In this document: one piece after another, positions 11,880 to 22,024 of the stretch
Layout of the letters: each line of letters opens with the position of its first letter
Position numbering within the stretch: the stretch's first letter is position 1
Source of the DNA: Petunia secreta
Taxonomy: Eukaryota; Streptophyta; Magnoliopsida; Solanales; Solanaceae
DNA length: 64,000 bases
Reading direction: 5' to 3'
Assembly (NCBI GenBank): GCA_029990175.1
Contig: JARKIP010000010.1
Location: 39,922,001 to 39,986,000, forward strand
Made by a program: the position numbers and the translations under genes
Notes under the pieces: model-generated
Told to the model about the DNA's origin: nothing
Database searches by the model: none
The model's input: the letters and a program-made list of their open reading frames with translations, nothing else

Positions 11880-11974
11880 CCAACTGCCAAGCATGTTGCA
11901 TCAGCATCAGGGGTAAACCAAATAGGAGGTGGTAGAAACCTCTTTATCTTGTGGACATCATCGGGGTAGTAACA
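11880..11974 (-). pseudogene. C-terminal fragment of an F-box/DUF295-like gene, left of MULE-2
   Basis: On the minus strand the codons beginning at 11,973 read CYYPDDVHKIKRFLPPPIWF followed by TP. This matches the end of DUF295 proteins, where the last kelch-like segment closes with PPPIWxTP. The other part of the same domain lies beyond MULE-2, at 21,628 and above, and also on the minus strand. The fragment ends abruptly at the TAGTAACA target duplication. The 11,300-11,880 stretch holds nothing I recognise. Confidence 0.65.
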
Positions 11975-11999
11975 AGGGTGACTTGGCTAAAAGACCCCT

Positions 12000-12438
12000 A
12001 CAATAAAGGAAATAGAGGGAATAACCATCAAGTCTTAAAAATTGGGTGTATAACCCTTTAATTACTTAATGACCATTTAACACTAATGATTTTACCTAAG
12101 TTCTCAAGTCTTAAACCCCCAGCCCCCAAGTTACAAAAACTACACTTTGGTCTACTATATAAACAATTATTATTTATCTAAAATAGCAAAAAAATAATTA
12201 AATCTTCCCACCAAAACCCCTAGACCCCCAGTTACCTTCTTCTTCCCTCCAAGCTTTCCCGCCCAGAAACACCTGCGCCTTAAATGGCTGTTTGAGCTTC
12301 ATTTTTTGCTCCATTTCACTCATCAAGAACAGTGTCATCTCGATCTATAACTGTTTTCTCTTTTGAAACCCGTTTTTCACGAAATTTCTTGTTGCGGTTG
12401 TAACGTCTCGATGCGAGTAATGTGGATGAAAATCTGAG
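12000..12438. other. MULE-2 left subterminal region
   Basis: This is AT-rich non-coding DNA between the left terminus and the transposase gene. Short C-rich blocks (AAACCCCCAGCCCCC) occur near 12,115. It probably contains the transposase promoter, but no TATA box can be assigned with confidence. Confidence 0.4.
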
Positions 12439-14932
12439 GTGAATTGGTATTGGCTTCCGTCTTTGCACATACATCCTTTCATTTCTTCAACTGGTAAGAA
12501 GTTCAAGCTATTTTTTATTTGTTCGCCATTGTTGCAGAACTACTGCATTATTTCATCGACCATCGACCACATTTGGTTGATCATCGACTTCGTTGAAGTG
12601 GATGGGGGTTTCGTAGTAGTTGGTGCTGACTTTATGGGTGAATGGATTGAGACCCCAAAATGCTGGAATTGGCAATCTAAGACAAAGACAACAATCCCTA
12701 TTGCATTAAATTTGGAATGTACCTATGATCAGTTAATTGACCAATTAATCAATCGCGACAACTTAACATGCCATCGCAGCGAGGTTTCAATTAACTATGT
12801 TTTTAGTGCTGCTCCTACGAAAGGTAAGGTGGCTCCTTCTTTTATAAGGAATGATAATGATTTGCATATCTGTATGCTCGATGTTGGAAATAATGGTAGC
12901 ATGCCTATTTTAAAGATATTTGTTGCCGAGAGCTCTCAAGCAGGCTCAAATGCTGCCTCTAATGCTGCAGCTGCTTCTGCAAGACCACCACGACCACCAC
13001 TATTCAATAAGAGTACGGGTGATTATGGCAGTAATGCTGGAGTTGGTGATACTGGTGGTGATATGGATAGTGAAGAAGAAAATGCTATTGAAGATCCAGA
13101 GGTTGGAGATCCCGCTGTAAATGGGAGCAACTATGTTGCCGAATCTTCTCCCACTCAAGGCAGCAACTTGGATGATGTGGTTGATGATTGCACAGGTTTT
13201 CATACTGGGAAAACCTTCGATACCAAGAAGAGCCTGGTTGTGGCTTTGAAGATGGGTTCAATGAAGAAGCCATTCACATTCAAAACAAAGAAGAGTACTA
13301 AATCCCTGTATGTCGTGGCGTGTGTAGAAGTGCGCTGCAGGTGGATGGTGCGCGCCATAAAGTATGTTAATTCCAACAGGTTTGTGATCACCAAATACTT
13401 TAAAGAGCACACATGTGGGGTGCAACATATACCAAGCCATCATCCACATGCTTCAGCGGATGTCATCGGAGAATATTTCAAGAACAGGTTTATTGAAGGC
13501 AAAGGGTTGACGATAAAAGATATCAAGAGCGCTTTGGATCAATAACTGAATAGTAAGGTAAGTTATTGGAAGTGCTGGAAAGGAAGAGAAATTGCAAAGG
13601 CTTCAGTTAGGGGCAGTCCGGAGCACAGTTACGCAATTTTAGATGCGTACAGTTTTGTGTTGGAAAGCCTAAATCTTGGCAGCAAGACTGGGTTAAGGGT
13701 TGATGAACAGGGGAAGTTCAAGTATTTTTTTTGTAGCTTACGGAGCTTGGGTTAGAGGGTTTACATATATGAAGAAGGTGATATCAGTCGATGGGACACA
13801 TTTATCGTCCACCTACGGTAGTGTTTTGTTGACAGCTGTCGCGAAGGACACGGAGAACCACATTTGTTCATTGGCTTTCTGTGTGGAAGACAAGGAGTGT
13901 GATAGCTCTTGGCAATTCTTTTTTGAACAGCTGGCTTCACGTAGTCCCCAATACACCAAACCTGTGCATAATTTCCGATCGCGCCAGGGCCATAGCAAAT
14001 GGGATTAGAAGGGTGTATACCTTAGCATCTCATGCCTGTTGCACCAAGCACCTTGCTGAGAACATGCGCGTAAGGTTTAAGTGTGGATCATTTTTGAAGG
14101 ATTATTATACCGCTGCGAAGGCGTACTATTTTGAAGTGTTCAGCGATGCTTTTAACCAGCTCGCATCAAAATGCCCTGCTGCAGCTGCTTGTCTTAAGGA
14201 TGGAGTGGGCTTCCATAGGTGGACGAGAGCATTTTTTCCAGGAAACAGGTACGATGTAATGACCACAAACCTTTCCGAGTCCCTCAACGCAATGTTCAAG
14301 GGCGAGAAAGAATACCCCATCTTGGGACTGTGCAATGCTATTACTCGCAAGTTTACTGACAAGTTCAATGAGAGGCGTGAGGAGATGAAGAAACACAACA
14401 CCATTTTGGTGCCCAGTGCTGAAACAAAATTGAATAAGAATATGCTTGAAGGAAACAAATTGATTGCTTATCATGCATGCGGGAATTAGAAGTACTGAAG
14501 TACACTGTGGTTGGAGATGGCCTATCCCACACTGTCAATCTTCATTTCAGAACGTGTACATGCCGGGAGTTTGACCTGGACAAGATACCATGCAAGCATG
14601 CGTTTGCAGTGTTAAGGATAAGGTATGGAGATGAATATGGTGCTAGCGCGTACCATTACACTTGTCCATTTTATAGGCTTCAGACTTACATGTGTGCGTA
14701 TGAAGAAAATGTTTATCCAATGCCACCAGAGCAAGAATGGATGGTTCCTCCAGAGGTAGTTCATAGAAGCATTCTTCCGCCGATGGTCGATCCCAAAAAG
14801 GGTAGAAGGAGAATTAATCGTTTTCCCTCAGTTGGTGAAACATTTTTCTCAAGGAAGAGGCAAAATAGATGTTTAAACTGTAAGAGAAGTGGCCATAAGA
14901 GGACAACCTGCCCTGCTTTGGTACGAGGTTGA
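12439..14932 (+). pseudogene. MULE-2 transposase (MuDR type) with C-terminal zinc knuckle, decayed
   Basis: The N-terminus (FMGEWIETPKCWNWQ) parallels the MULE-1 transposase. A MuDR-type region follows (GKTFDTKKSL, CRWMVRAIKY, TCGVQHIPSHHPHA), then the DDE domain with SVDGTHLSSTYG (first Asp) and CIISDRARAI (second Asp), a SWIM finger CTCREFDLDKIPCKHAFAVL and a CCHC knuckle CLNCKRSGHKRTTC near the C-terminus. Lesions are an in-frame TAA near 13,543, a frameshift at a T8 run near 13,730, a frameshift near 13,940 and a frameshift/stop near 14,488. The last ORF closes at 14,932. The original start codon is uncertain: homology begins around 12,600, upstream of the first obvious in-frame Met at 12,631. 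Confidence 0.85.
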
Positions 14933-15394
14933 TAATCAACCTTGCAATTTTGATTTGGTGTATTAGCTTAAGTTGTGATAATTTGGTGTGTTTAAGTAGT
15001 GTTAGATGTGGTTGTCTTAATTTGGTACTATGTTATTTGTTGGAACAATTTGAACTGATTGTAATAGTTTCTTTAATGTATTTTATTTATATTTTAAGTG
15101 TCTTTTATAAAAATGAATATTATTTAGTTCACCAAATGCTGGACATGTTTACAACCAGTTGAGTATTTACATTTTCGATTAATAGAAACTATATGGGTTG
15201 ATTATTGAAAAGAAAAATAACGTAGATTAATTCACCCAATGCAGTTGATAAAGTGAATGAACGCATTTAATACACGGGTGCGCCCCGTCATTGAAAGCAG
15301 CTGGAATTGGGTTAAACGAAGTGGATGTTCATAATTGCCACTTGAAACGATGAGATTTTTCTAGGAACACCAAAGGTTGCATCGATTTAGAGCT

Positions 15395-15401
15395 TATAAA
15401 T
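15395..15401 (+). promoter_or_regulatory. TATA box of the small MULE-2 ORF
   Basis: TATAAAT in the context GCTTATAAATAG lies 63 nt before the ATG at 15,458. It mirrors the arrangement in MULE-1. Confidence 0.55.
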
Positions 15402-15457
15402 AGAGGCATTAGATCCAACAATCCACAACACAACTCAAGAATCACTCTCATCTTATA

Positions 15458-15743
15458 ATGGCAAGAGCTCCAGGCACTGCAAGTAGAAGTGGAAGTGCCA
15501 CCAGAAACAACAACAATAGCATTGGAGGAATTCTCACTCTCAGGAACAATGACCCAGAGGTGCTGCTGATTCGTGCTGACATAGACAGGATTATCCGCCT
15601 CCTGTGTGATGATCGTAAGAGGCAGGAGATGAACATCCGCCGTACTGCTAGGATGTTGAGGGTGCTCATGGAACGAGCAGGGGGATGATCTGGACATCTA
15701 CATCACCCCTCCCCCTCCTCTCGTAATAATTAGTTTTCTTTAA
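15458..15743 (+). CDS. Small helical protein of unknown function, second MULE-associated homologue
   Basis: As read, the ORF is 76 aa and stops at 15,688. An Asn/Ser-rich N-terminus (MARAPGTASRSG) leads into a charged helical core (IRADIDRIIRLLCDDRKRQ, then MNIRRTARMLRVLMERAGG). That core aligns without gaps to the MULE-1 small ORF at 5611. The other protein ends in a D-I-Y-x-T-P-P motif. Here the same motif (DIYITPPPPL) lies just past the stop in another frame, reached by a one-base change in the G5 run at about 15,680. Either this copy is slightly truncated or one base is wrong. The gene is 0.5 kb after the transposase on the same strand. Function unknown. Confidence 0.55.
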
Positions 15744-16304
15744 ATTTTTAAATGTAAAAAGAAAAGGGTTTTCATTATGATTGCTCTTTTCTTAAAATTT
15801 GTTATAAATGAAAAAGCCCCCTGAGCATTATTATTATTATTATTGGCAATGGTTCTTTTAATTTCCCGTTCAATTTCCCGCTCCCCCATTTTTTTACGTA
15901 TTCTTGATGAACTGTCCATACTCCATTTTGGTGTATAATCAATCAACTCCAGGTAGATAAATAGATAGATAGGTTCACAAAACTGGAAATAATCAGAAAA
16001 TGAGCAAAAACAAAAATGTAAATAGAAAAAGATAAAAGTAAAATAATAAATAACGATAATATTTAATAAATAGGAAAAGTGAAATTTACTGAAAACTGTA
16101 AATAAAATAAATATTAAGTAATAAGAAAAATATTTAAGTAATGGGAGAATTTTCTGAAAAAGGGAAACGTATCAAAAAAATGAAAAGTCGGGACTTGACT
16201 GGACAAAGGTAATCGACTATTAACCAAATCAACTAATCGACTTTTAACCAACTCAACCACGAAAGGGTTGATTATCGACCTAGTATAATTTCACATAAAA
16301 TCAA
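15744..16304. other. Non-coding AT-rich spacer in MULE-2
   Basis: No gene is seen. There is a short (TTA)n run at 15,828-15,844. The stretch 16,200-16,280 contains a few copies of an AATCGACTNNTAACCAA-like motif. It leads into the tandem array. Confidence 0.4.
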
Positions 16305-16835
16305 AAAACCATGACTAATGTATGTTGTTACACCTCATATGTTGGTATATCGTACCCATTTGAGTATTATAACTCACATTGATACATTAAAACAACATAT
16401 TGATGCCTAAAAGGGAAATCTCATGTATATATAAGTCTACTATGTCTATTCTTGTTAAGTAATGCCTTAGTGTTATGACTAATGTGTGTTGTTACAACTC
16501 ATGTGTTGGTATATGGAACCCATTTGAGTATTATAGCTCACATTGATACATTAAAACAATATATTGATGCCTAAAAGGGTAAAGCTCATGTATATATAAG
16601 CCTACTATGTCTATTCTTGTTAAGCAATGCCTTAGTGTTACGACTCATATGTCTTGTTACACCCTAAATGATGGTATAATGTGCCCATCTAATATTATTG
16701 ACCACTTTAAAACATTATAACAACTCATTGATGCCTACAAGGGTATAACTCATCTATACGTAAGCCTATTACGTCAATTCTTGGTAAGCAATGCCTAGTA
16801 TTGCGACTCATATATCTTGTTACACCATGAATGAT
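16305..16835 (+). repeat. Tandem array of ~164-bp units in MULE-2
   Basis: The start motif (ATGACTAATGT or ACGACTCATAT, then TTGTTACA) recurs at about 16,311, 16,475, 16,640 and 16,803, giving periods of 163-165 bp over just over three units. Units share CATTGATACATTAAAACAA, TTGATGCCTAAAAGGG and CTATTCTTGTTAAG. The third and fourth units are more diverged. The array lies downstream of the small ORF, the same relative place as the ~174-bp array of MULE-1, but the monomer sequences are not obviously related. Confidence 0.85.
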
Positions 16836-17031
16836 GGGATAAATACTACATAACTTAAGTATAAGCATGTATTAAGTTAGTGCAGTCTATTTATAACATC
16901 ATCTATTTATAACATCATTTATACACTTTTCAATGAATAATTACAGTATTACCTTGTTTGGATTCGAGAAAAATTCCATATGTTAATTTTCAAGAGACAA
17001 AGTTGATTATCGTCCACTATATGTTGATTAT

Positions 17032-17092
17032 CGCTAACCCTAACCCTAAATCCTAACCCCAAACCCCAAATCCCCAAACCCCAAACTCAAAC
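17032..17092 (-). repeat. Degenerate telomere-like CCCTAA tract
   Basis: The tract reads CTAACCCTAACCCTAAATCC and then decays to CCCCAAA/CCCCAAAT units. The first part matches the plant telomere repeat CCCTAAA. It sits about 265 bp upstream of the GRF zinc-finger gene, so it may act as a telo-box promoter element or be a fossil of end-repair. Confidence 0.7.
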
Positions 17093-17356
17093 ACAGAACA
17101 CGTCACGCCCCAGGACACGTGGCTTAGACAAAAGTAAAAAAAATTCAGCGACAAAGCAACCCAAATTTCCCCTAATTTCCCGCCTCCCTTGAACATAAAT
17201 TTTAATATTTTAAAATAATTTCCCAAATATATAAAAGCTGATTTAACCCTAAAACACACAATTAAAATTTCTATTTTACAAATCAAACCTAACCCACCCA
17301 ATTCTTCAAAATCTTCGCTTTCACCTGCAGAAAAATCGAACAACTCCAGTAACATC

Positions 17357-17897
17357 ATGAGTCAAGGTTCATCGAGCTCCAACGTAGCAGCGGAAGCCGA
17401 TGTCTATTTTTGCAGCCAATACACGAAGTTAAGGACCTCTCGTACTGCTACAAACCCTGGCTGCAGATTTTGGAGTTGTAAAACTCCAAAAGTGTGTTAT
17501 TCATACATTATAGTTCTGTTTTTATTTTTGATTAATTGTAAATGTACTGATTTTTTCTTGGGTTTTGTTAAATAATGCAGTCAAATGGTGGATGCGACCA
17601 TTTAGGTGGTTTGATGGTGCACCACTGCCTGCAGCAGCATCAAGCGTGATTGGGAACTTAGTTAGAAAGCTAAAAGAAACTGAAGACAATTGTGTTCTAG
17701 TGAGAGAACTGTTGAGTGAATGTGAAGAGCAAAATAATTTTCTGAAAATCACGCTGAGGGAAGCTGAAATAAAGCTGAAAGAAGCTGAAGTAAAGAGGGA
17801 AGAAGCTGAAATGAAGATTCATCGACTGAAGAAGTTCATTAAGTCGATGGTTGCTGGTTGTGTCATCTGCTCCTTTATTAAATGGATCTCCTCTTAG
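17357..17897 (+). CDS. GRF-type zinc-finger and coiled-coil protein (about 151 aa, two exons)
   Basis: Exon 1 (17,357-17,495) encodes MSQGSSSSN... and then a GRF-like segment with KLRTSRTATNPGCRFWSCK. An intron at 17,496-17,580 (GTTATT...ATGCAG) joins TTC across the junction and restores the F-K-W-W typical of GRF fingers. Exon 2 continues with a coiled coil (about residues 65-135) containing near-repeats EAEIKLKEAEVKREEAEMK, and ends in a short hydrophobic C-terminus (MVAGCVICSFIKW). GRF fingers are nucleic-acid-binding zinc modules in plant proteins. Here the usual CxC start looks like a single Cys, so metal binding is uncertain. The frame is intact. It lies within MULE-2 between the tandem array and the DUF1985 gene. 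Confidence 0.7.
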
Positions 17898-18580
17898 TTC
17901 GCTACATATATTATGTAAATATTGGTATTTTAGACATCTCAGCTGGTCTACTATAAAATGTAGACACTGTGTAAATTTTGTAATTAATCCGGATATGTGT
18001 ATTATTTTGACACAGTGTAAATTTTTTAATGAACCCGGAGATATGTAATATTTTGATGCACTAATGTAGTCGTATGGCTATTTTTGTATAAAAGCTTCGA
18101 TATTGTAATGTAGTCGTATGTCTGTTTTTGTTATAAAAGCTTCGATATTGTTTAAGAGTTGCGAGCACATAAGTACAAACATGTTATTAGTTGCAAACCA
18201 TAATTGAAACATTGAACAATGAATGAAATGAGTTCCTAACAAGTTGCATTAATAAACCCACACTTTATGTCCAAAAACAAGGTCAGCCACCATACACTTG
18301 TCTATGACTAACCATAATATTTCCAAAGATAACAAGTTCAAAGTTAACTATCAACTACTGTCATCAATAGATTTTAACAAGTTCAAAGTTAACTGTCAAC
18401 TACTGTCATTAACTACTAGTTCAACTTTCAACTTATACAAAACCACAAAACCATTCATTAATACTGGAGTCAAATATGTTCTGCTCCACTATTCTCTGAA
18501 GGAAATTGAACATTCACACTCGCAAGCACTTTATTCACAGACACGTCAGCTTCATCCACCTACGCTGCTGCTTGTGTCTC
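17898..18580. other. Intergenic spacer between the GRF gene and the DUF1985 gene
   Basis: This is the shared 3' region of two convergent genes. A short direct duplication, TATTGTAATGTAGTCGTATG versus a similar earlier copy, occurs at about 18,060-18,125. Another, AACAAGTTCAAAGTTAAC, occurs at 18,328 and 18,376. No gene is apparent. Confidence 0.5.
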
Positions 18581-20998
18581 TCAATTTTCTTCAACAATCA
18601 CATCCTTTACAACCTTTACACCTTCATTCATCTCTGCAACTGCTCCATCAATTGGAGCTTCATCAACAACCCTTTTTTGCATCTCTGCATTGTCTCCATT
18701 CACTGCTTCATTTTTTCCTTCTTCAACTGCAACATCTTTCTCATTCAGCTCTTCAGACATCTCTTCATCTGCTCCATCAACTTGAGCTTCATTTCTGGCT
18801 TCTTCTTCAATTGCAGTATCTCCAGTCATCTCTTCATCTGCTCCATCAAATTGAGCATCATGGAAAACCTCTTCTTCTTCTTCGATTGCAACATATTTTT
18901 CTCTCACCCCTTCATTCACTACAACTAAAAGGAAATACTTAGAAACAGACAAAATTAATCAAATTATCATTAAAATGAATATAGATACCTTTCTTTTTTC
19001 TCTTGACAATCTTCCTTTGCTTGAACAGCTTCCTCTTCATCAAGTTCCTGGACTTTGTTTTCCTTTTCCTCTTCACCTTTTTCTCTTTCAACAACTTCAA
19101 AATCTCCTCACTCACCTCCAGCATTCTTAATAGCACACCTTGCACATGCCCACAGTGCCTGCAAGTTCCCCTGCTACCACCATCAACACCATCACCAGCA
19201 CCAGCATCATCAACATCATCACCCCTATCTTCCTGGCTTTCACTTCTGTGCATTTCATCAGCATACTCCTCCACAATGTACTTAATGCCAATGACCCCCT
19301 TCAGCATAGCCCTTACCCCTTTCCAGTGCAGGATCCTCGACCTCATCAGCATGAGGACAGACAAATTTTTTGCAACCCTCCACTTCTTGCACTGTTGGGA
19401 TCAAGAAAGGGTGCAAAACCTGTCATCAAATGATAAAATAATTAATTAATTAATTAATTAATCAGTAAATGATAAAATAATTAATAAATTTAATTGGCAC
19501 ATACCTGTCTAGCTCCTTGATGGCCTGCAGCAACATCTCCCAAATTTCTTCTTGTCTGCTGCCACCTCAGCATCCTTGGGATTGGAAAGGGGGACCGTTC
19601 AGATTTGCCAGCATTACGGCCAACCAAGGGCACAACCTCATATATCCATGCCTGTCATGAATGCCACAGTCACATTACTTAAGTTTTAACACAATCATTC
19701 TTAATAAAACTGGAAAATAATATAACAATACTTACAAGGCCCATGGGAATCCAAATAGTGCATAACCGGTAGTTTTTCCCTCTACATATTGTCGATGGGT
19801 CTTTGCAAAATCCACTTTGTTGTAGAGGTAGTCCACTGTCAAGTCATAGCAAAGCCTACCGCAGGGGTACTTCCTGAAAAAGTCTAGGTTATCTACACAT
19901 TGGATCCACCATTTCTCAATATTTTTTGTTTTGTCCCTAGCCATCATAACAGTATGGAGGAACCACAGAAGAGCCAACTTTAGCTTCTCTTCCTTAGAGA
20001 ACTGTTTCTGCTCCATAAAGTACTACAGATTTTCTGCCCTCACTTCCCCACCTCCACACACCTTCTCCAGAAATCCTTCACCACTTTCCAAGAACTTGGG
20101 CTTCACTTTGGTATCTGGCTCTTGACAACAGTTTAAGCCAGTCATCAAATAGAACTCCCTCAAGCCAAAACAGACTGGCTTACCTTCTATCAAGAACCAC
20201 ATCTCATGCTTTTTCTTGGACTGCCTAATAGTCCTTAAAAGCACTGACTGCACCAGCTGACCATTGAAGATCCAACTCTCAGATAGGCTTAAGAAATCCC
20301 CAAAAACTGATCTCCTAAACATCTTTTCAAGCCCCAATTTTGCCAACTTGGTCTTGAAGTCATAAAACTTTTTCACTGAAGATCTCACAGAGATCTTTGC
20401 ATCAAATGATTCAAACCTTGACAACCAGGTTTTGAACCTAAAGCTACTGACATCAATGTCAATCACCTTCTTTGGAATACTCAATCTGTCAAGAGGCACA
20501 TCCTCTTCATCATCTTCATCCCCTTCTTCCTCATCTCCCTCTTTGTTTTTTCCCCAGCACTAGCATTATCCCTATCAACCCCTTTATCAACTCCATCATC
20601 CCTTGCACCAGCCTGATTCTCCTCTCCATCCCCTGCACCAGCACTCTTCCTACTTACCTCCCCAGAATCATTCTCATCCTCATCATCATCAATAACAACA
20701 GTCTTTCCTTTTCTTTTTGCTGCAGCAGCACCACTACCAACTCTATCTTCAGCCCCAAACTCATCTTGAAACCTATCTATCTGATCAAAGGTATCAGCAG
20801 ATGCTCCTTTTGAACTCAGGTACTCTGAGTTGTCACCTACCTCTGTTTGACCTCCACCAACATCTTTATCGGTGGCTGTCTCATCACTATCATCATGTTT
20901 CTCCACCCTTCTTCTTTTACATTTGACAAATTCTTTGGGGATGTTCGCAGACTCCCAAGCTTCTTGCGCTGATTTATGAAGGAATTACACCTACACAA
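18581..20998 (-). pseudogene. MULE-2 DUF1985 gene without a visible Ulp1 domain, decayed
   Basis: From the right, an acidic N-terminal region (CKRRRVEKHDDSDE..., basic then acidic) loses frame near an A-run at about 20,545 and continues into a DUF1985 domain. This reads MFRRSVFGDFLSLSESW, EMWFLIEGKPVCFGLREFYL and MTGLNC. An in-frame TAG at 20,023-20,025 interrupts the continuation (MEQKQFSKEEKLKLALLWFL). Later exons lie at about 19,502-19,651, 18,988-19,421 and 18,581-18,940. They carry a CRHCGH motif, a Lys-rich run, and repeated acidic DGADEEM units. The order parallels the MULE-1 gene up to its Cys-rich exon. The protease exon is absent: the gene ends in the acidic repeats instead. Confidence 0.75.
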
Positions 20999-21559
20999 AC
21001 CACATTTTTACTACGAAAGTTAAAGAAAAAACTCCCAAAAATTAAACTTAAATCCTAAATCGAAAATTGCGTATAAAACGGTAAAATAACAAAGCTCATT
21101 ACCCGAAATCTCTATGTAAAGATGCAAAATAGCCATTAATCGAAGAAAATACAGTAGTTAAATTTTAAATAAAAATCCTAACAAAATTGAGTGCGTACCT
21201 GTTTATGCTCTTGGTCGATAATGTGTGATGAACCCACAAAGATCCTTTAAATAACTGAAACGGGACACTCACAACAGTTACGAAGTCGTGCAGGCAGTTG
21301 ATAGAGAGAAAATAGGAGAAGTTGAGAGAGAAAATTGGAACGACACAATGTAGTGTATGATCAACCAAATAGAGTAGATGAAGTATCCGTTATGTTTTAA
21401 ATTATCCGGGTACTTTTTTTATTTCAAAAGAGTTCATAAGTTTTTTATGTTTTGCACCCAAAATATTTATTGTTTTGCACCCACAAGTTTCTAAGAATAC
21501 TAATCCAGCTCTTGGTCCCTACTTAAACCCACTTAAGTTTTTATCTCTTCAAAAATAAG
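20999..21559 (-). other. 5' region of the DUF1985 gene and right subterminal zone of MULE-2
   Basis: No gene is recognised. Two copies of TTTTGCACCCA occur at about 21,452 and 21,474. The right terminus begins at 21,627. Confidence 0.4.
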
Positions 21560-21627
21560 TCAAAAAGAAATGGAAAGGTTAAACTTTTTATTCAACACTT
21601 TGAGGGGTCTTTTAGCTAATTCTTCTC

Positions 21628-21880
21628 TAGTAACAGGATAAAACGCTTGCTTCTTTATAGTCATAAATGCCCAAATCATGACCTCCATAAGTAGCTCCCT
21701 CCCACCATTGGTAAAGATTAGGCTGGTCATCTGTAAAGGCTGGTCATTTGTAAAGTAAATGGAATTGGGCCTCAGTTTCGGGAACATGGTGGTGGAGAGA
21801 GCAAAATCGAGAATGGAGCCAATGAAGAATGCACGATTGCCAAGGTTAGCCTCCAAGAGCTCCACATGATCATAACGTCA
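21628..21880 (-). pseudogene. Fragment of an F-box/DUF295-like gene, right of MULE-2
   Basis: Minus-strand reading gives ELLEANLGNRAFFIGSILDF, then FPKLRPNSIYFTND and KKQAFYP. This is the DUF295 pattern (LGDRALFLG...FPGLxxNCIYFTDD...). The frame is closed upstream by a TGA near 21,877, so the piece was already damaged or is an internal exon. The next part of the domain (YYPDD...PPPIWFTP) lies on the far side of MULE-2 at 11,880-11,974. Confidence 0.65.
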
Positions 21881-21927
21881 AAAGTTTGAGTCTTGTAGGG
21901 ATAGGGGTTGTAAAGGCAGTCTCTTAC

Positions 21928-22024
21928 CAGATGGCTTTGATGGTCGTACACCAATCACCCATGCAGAAGTCTGTCTGCAGCTCTAGCTCATCATCATCCA
22001 CGGTAGGACAAGTCCAAAAGTCAT
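21928..22024 (-). pseudogene. Minus-strand host exon, 3' part, split by the Ty3 element
   Basis: The minus strand is open (FWTCPTVDDDELELQTDFCM, then GDWCTTIKAI) and ends at a GTAAGA donor at 21,927. At the other end it runs into the Ty3 target site (22,020-22,024). When the retroelement is ignored, it continues in frame into 38,042-38,119 across one copy of the 5-bp duplication. I do not recognise the product. Confidence 0.5.

Larger units (their letters stand above)
11975..21627. mobile_element. MULE-2: complete 9.65-kb Mutator-like element with inverted ends and target duplication
   Basis: The left end (AGGGTGACTTG, then GCTAAAAGACCCCT) and the inverted right end (GAGAAGAATTA, then GCTAAAAGACCCCT) match at 19 of 25 positions, with a perfect 14-bp core at 11,986-11,999 and 21,603-21,616. 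TAGTAACA flanks both sides (11,967-11,974 and 21,628-21,635). With one extra mismatched base this fits the 9-bp duplication typical of Mutator elements. The flanks are parts of one DUF295-like gene. Inside, in order, are a transposase (+), small ORF (+), tandem array, GRF zinc-finger gene (+) and DUF1985 gene (-). The short termini resemble MULEs that lack long terminal inverted repeats. Confidence 0.8.

Noticed and set aside
17032..17092. True telomere or chromosome end
   Set aside because: Only a few perfect CCCTAA units, quickly degenerating, with ordinary genic and transposon DNA on both sides.
18298..18942. 214-aa plus-strand His/Leu/Ser-rich ORF
   Set aside because: It is antisense to the acidic repeats of the MULE-2 DUF1985 gene and has no recognisable domain.
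19003..19449. Plus-strand ORFs rich in His and Ser
   Set aside because: Antisense shadows of the Lys/Asp-rich exon of the DUF1985 gene.
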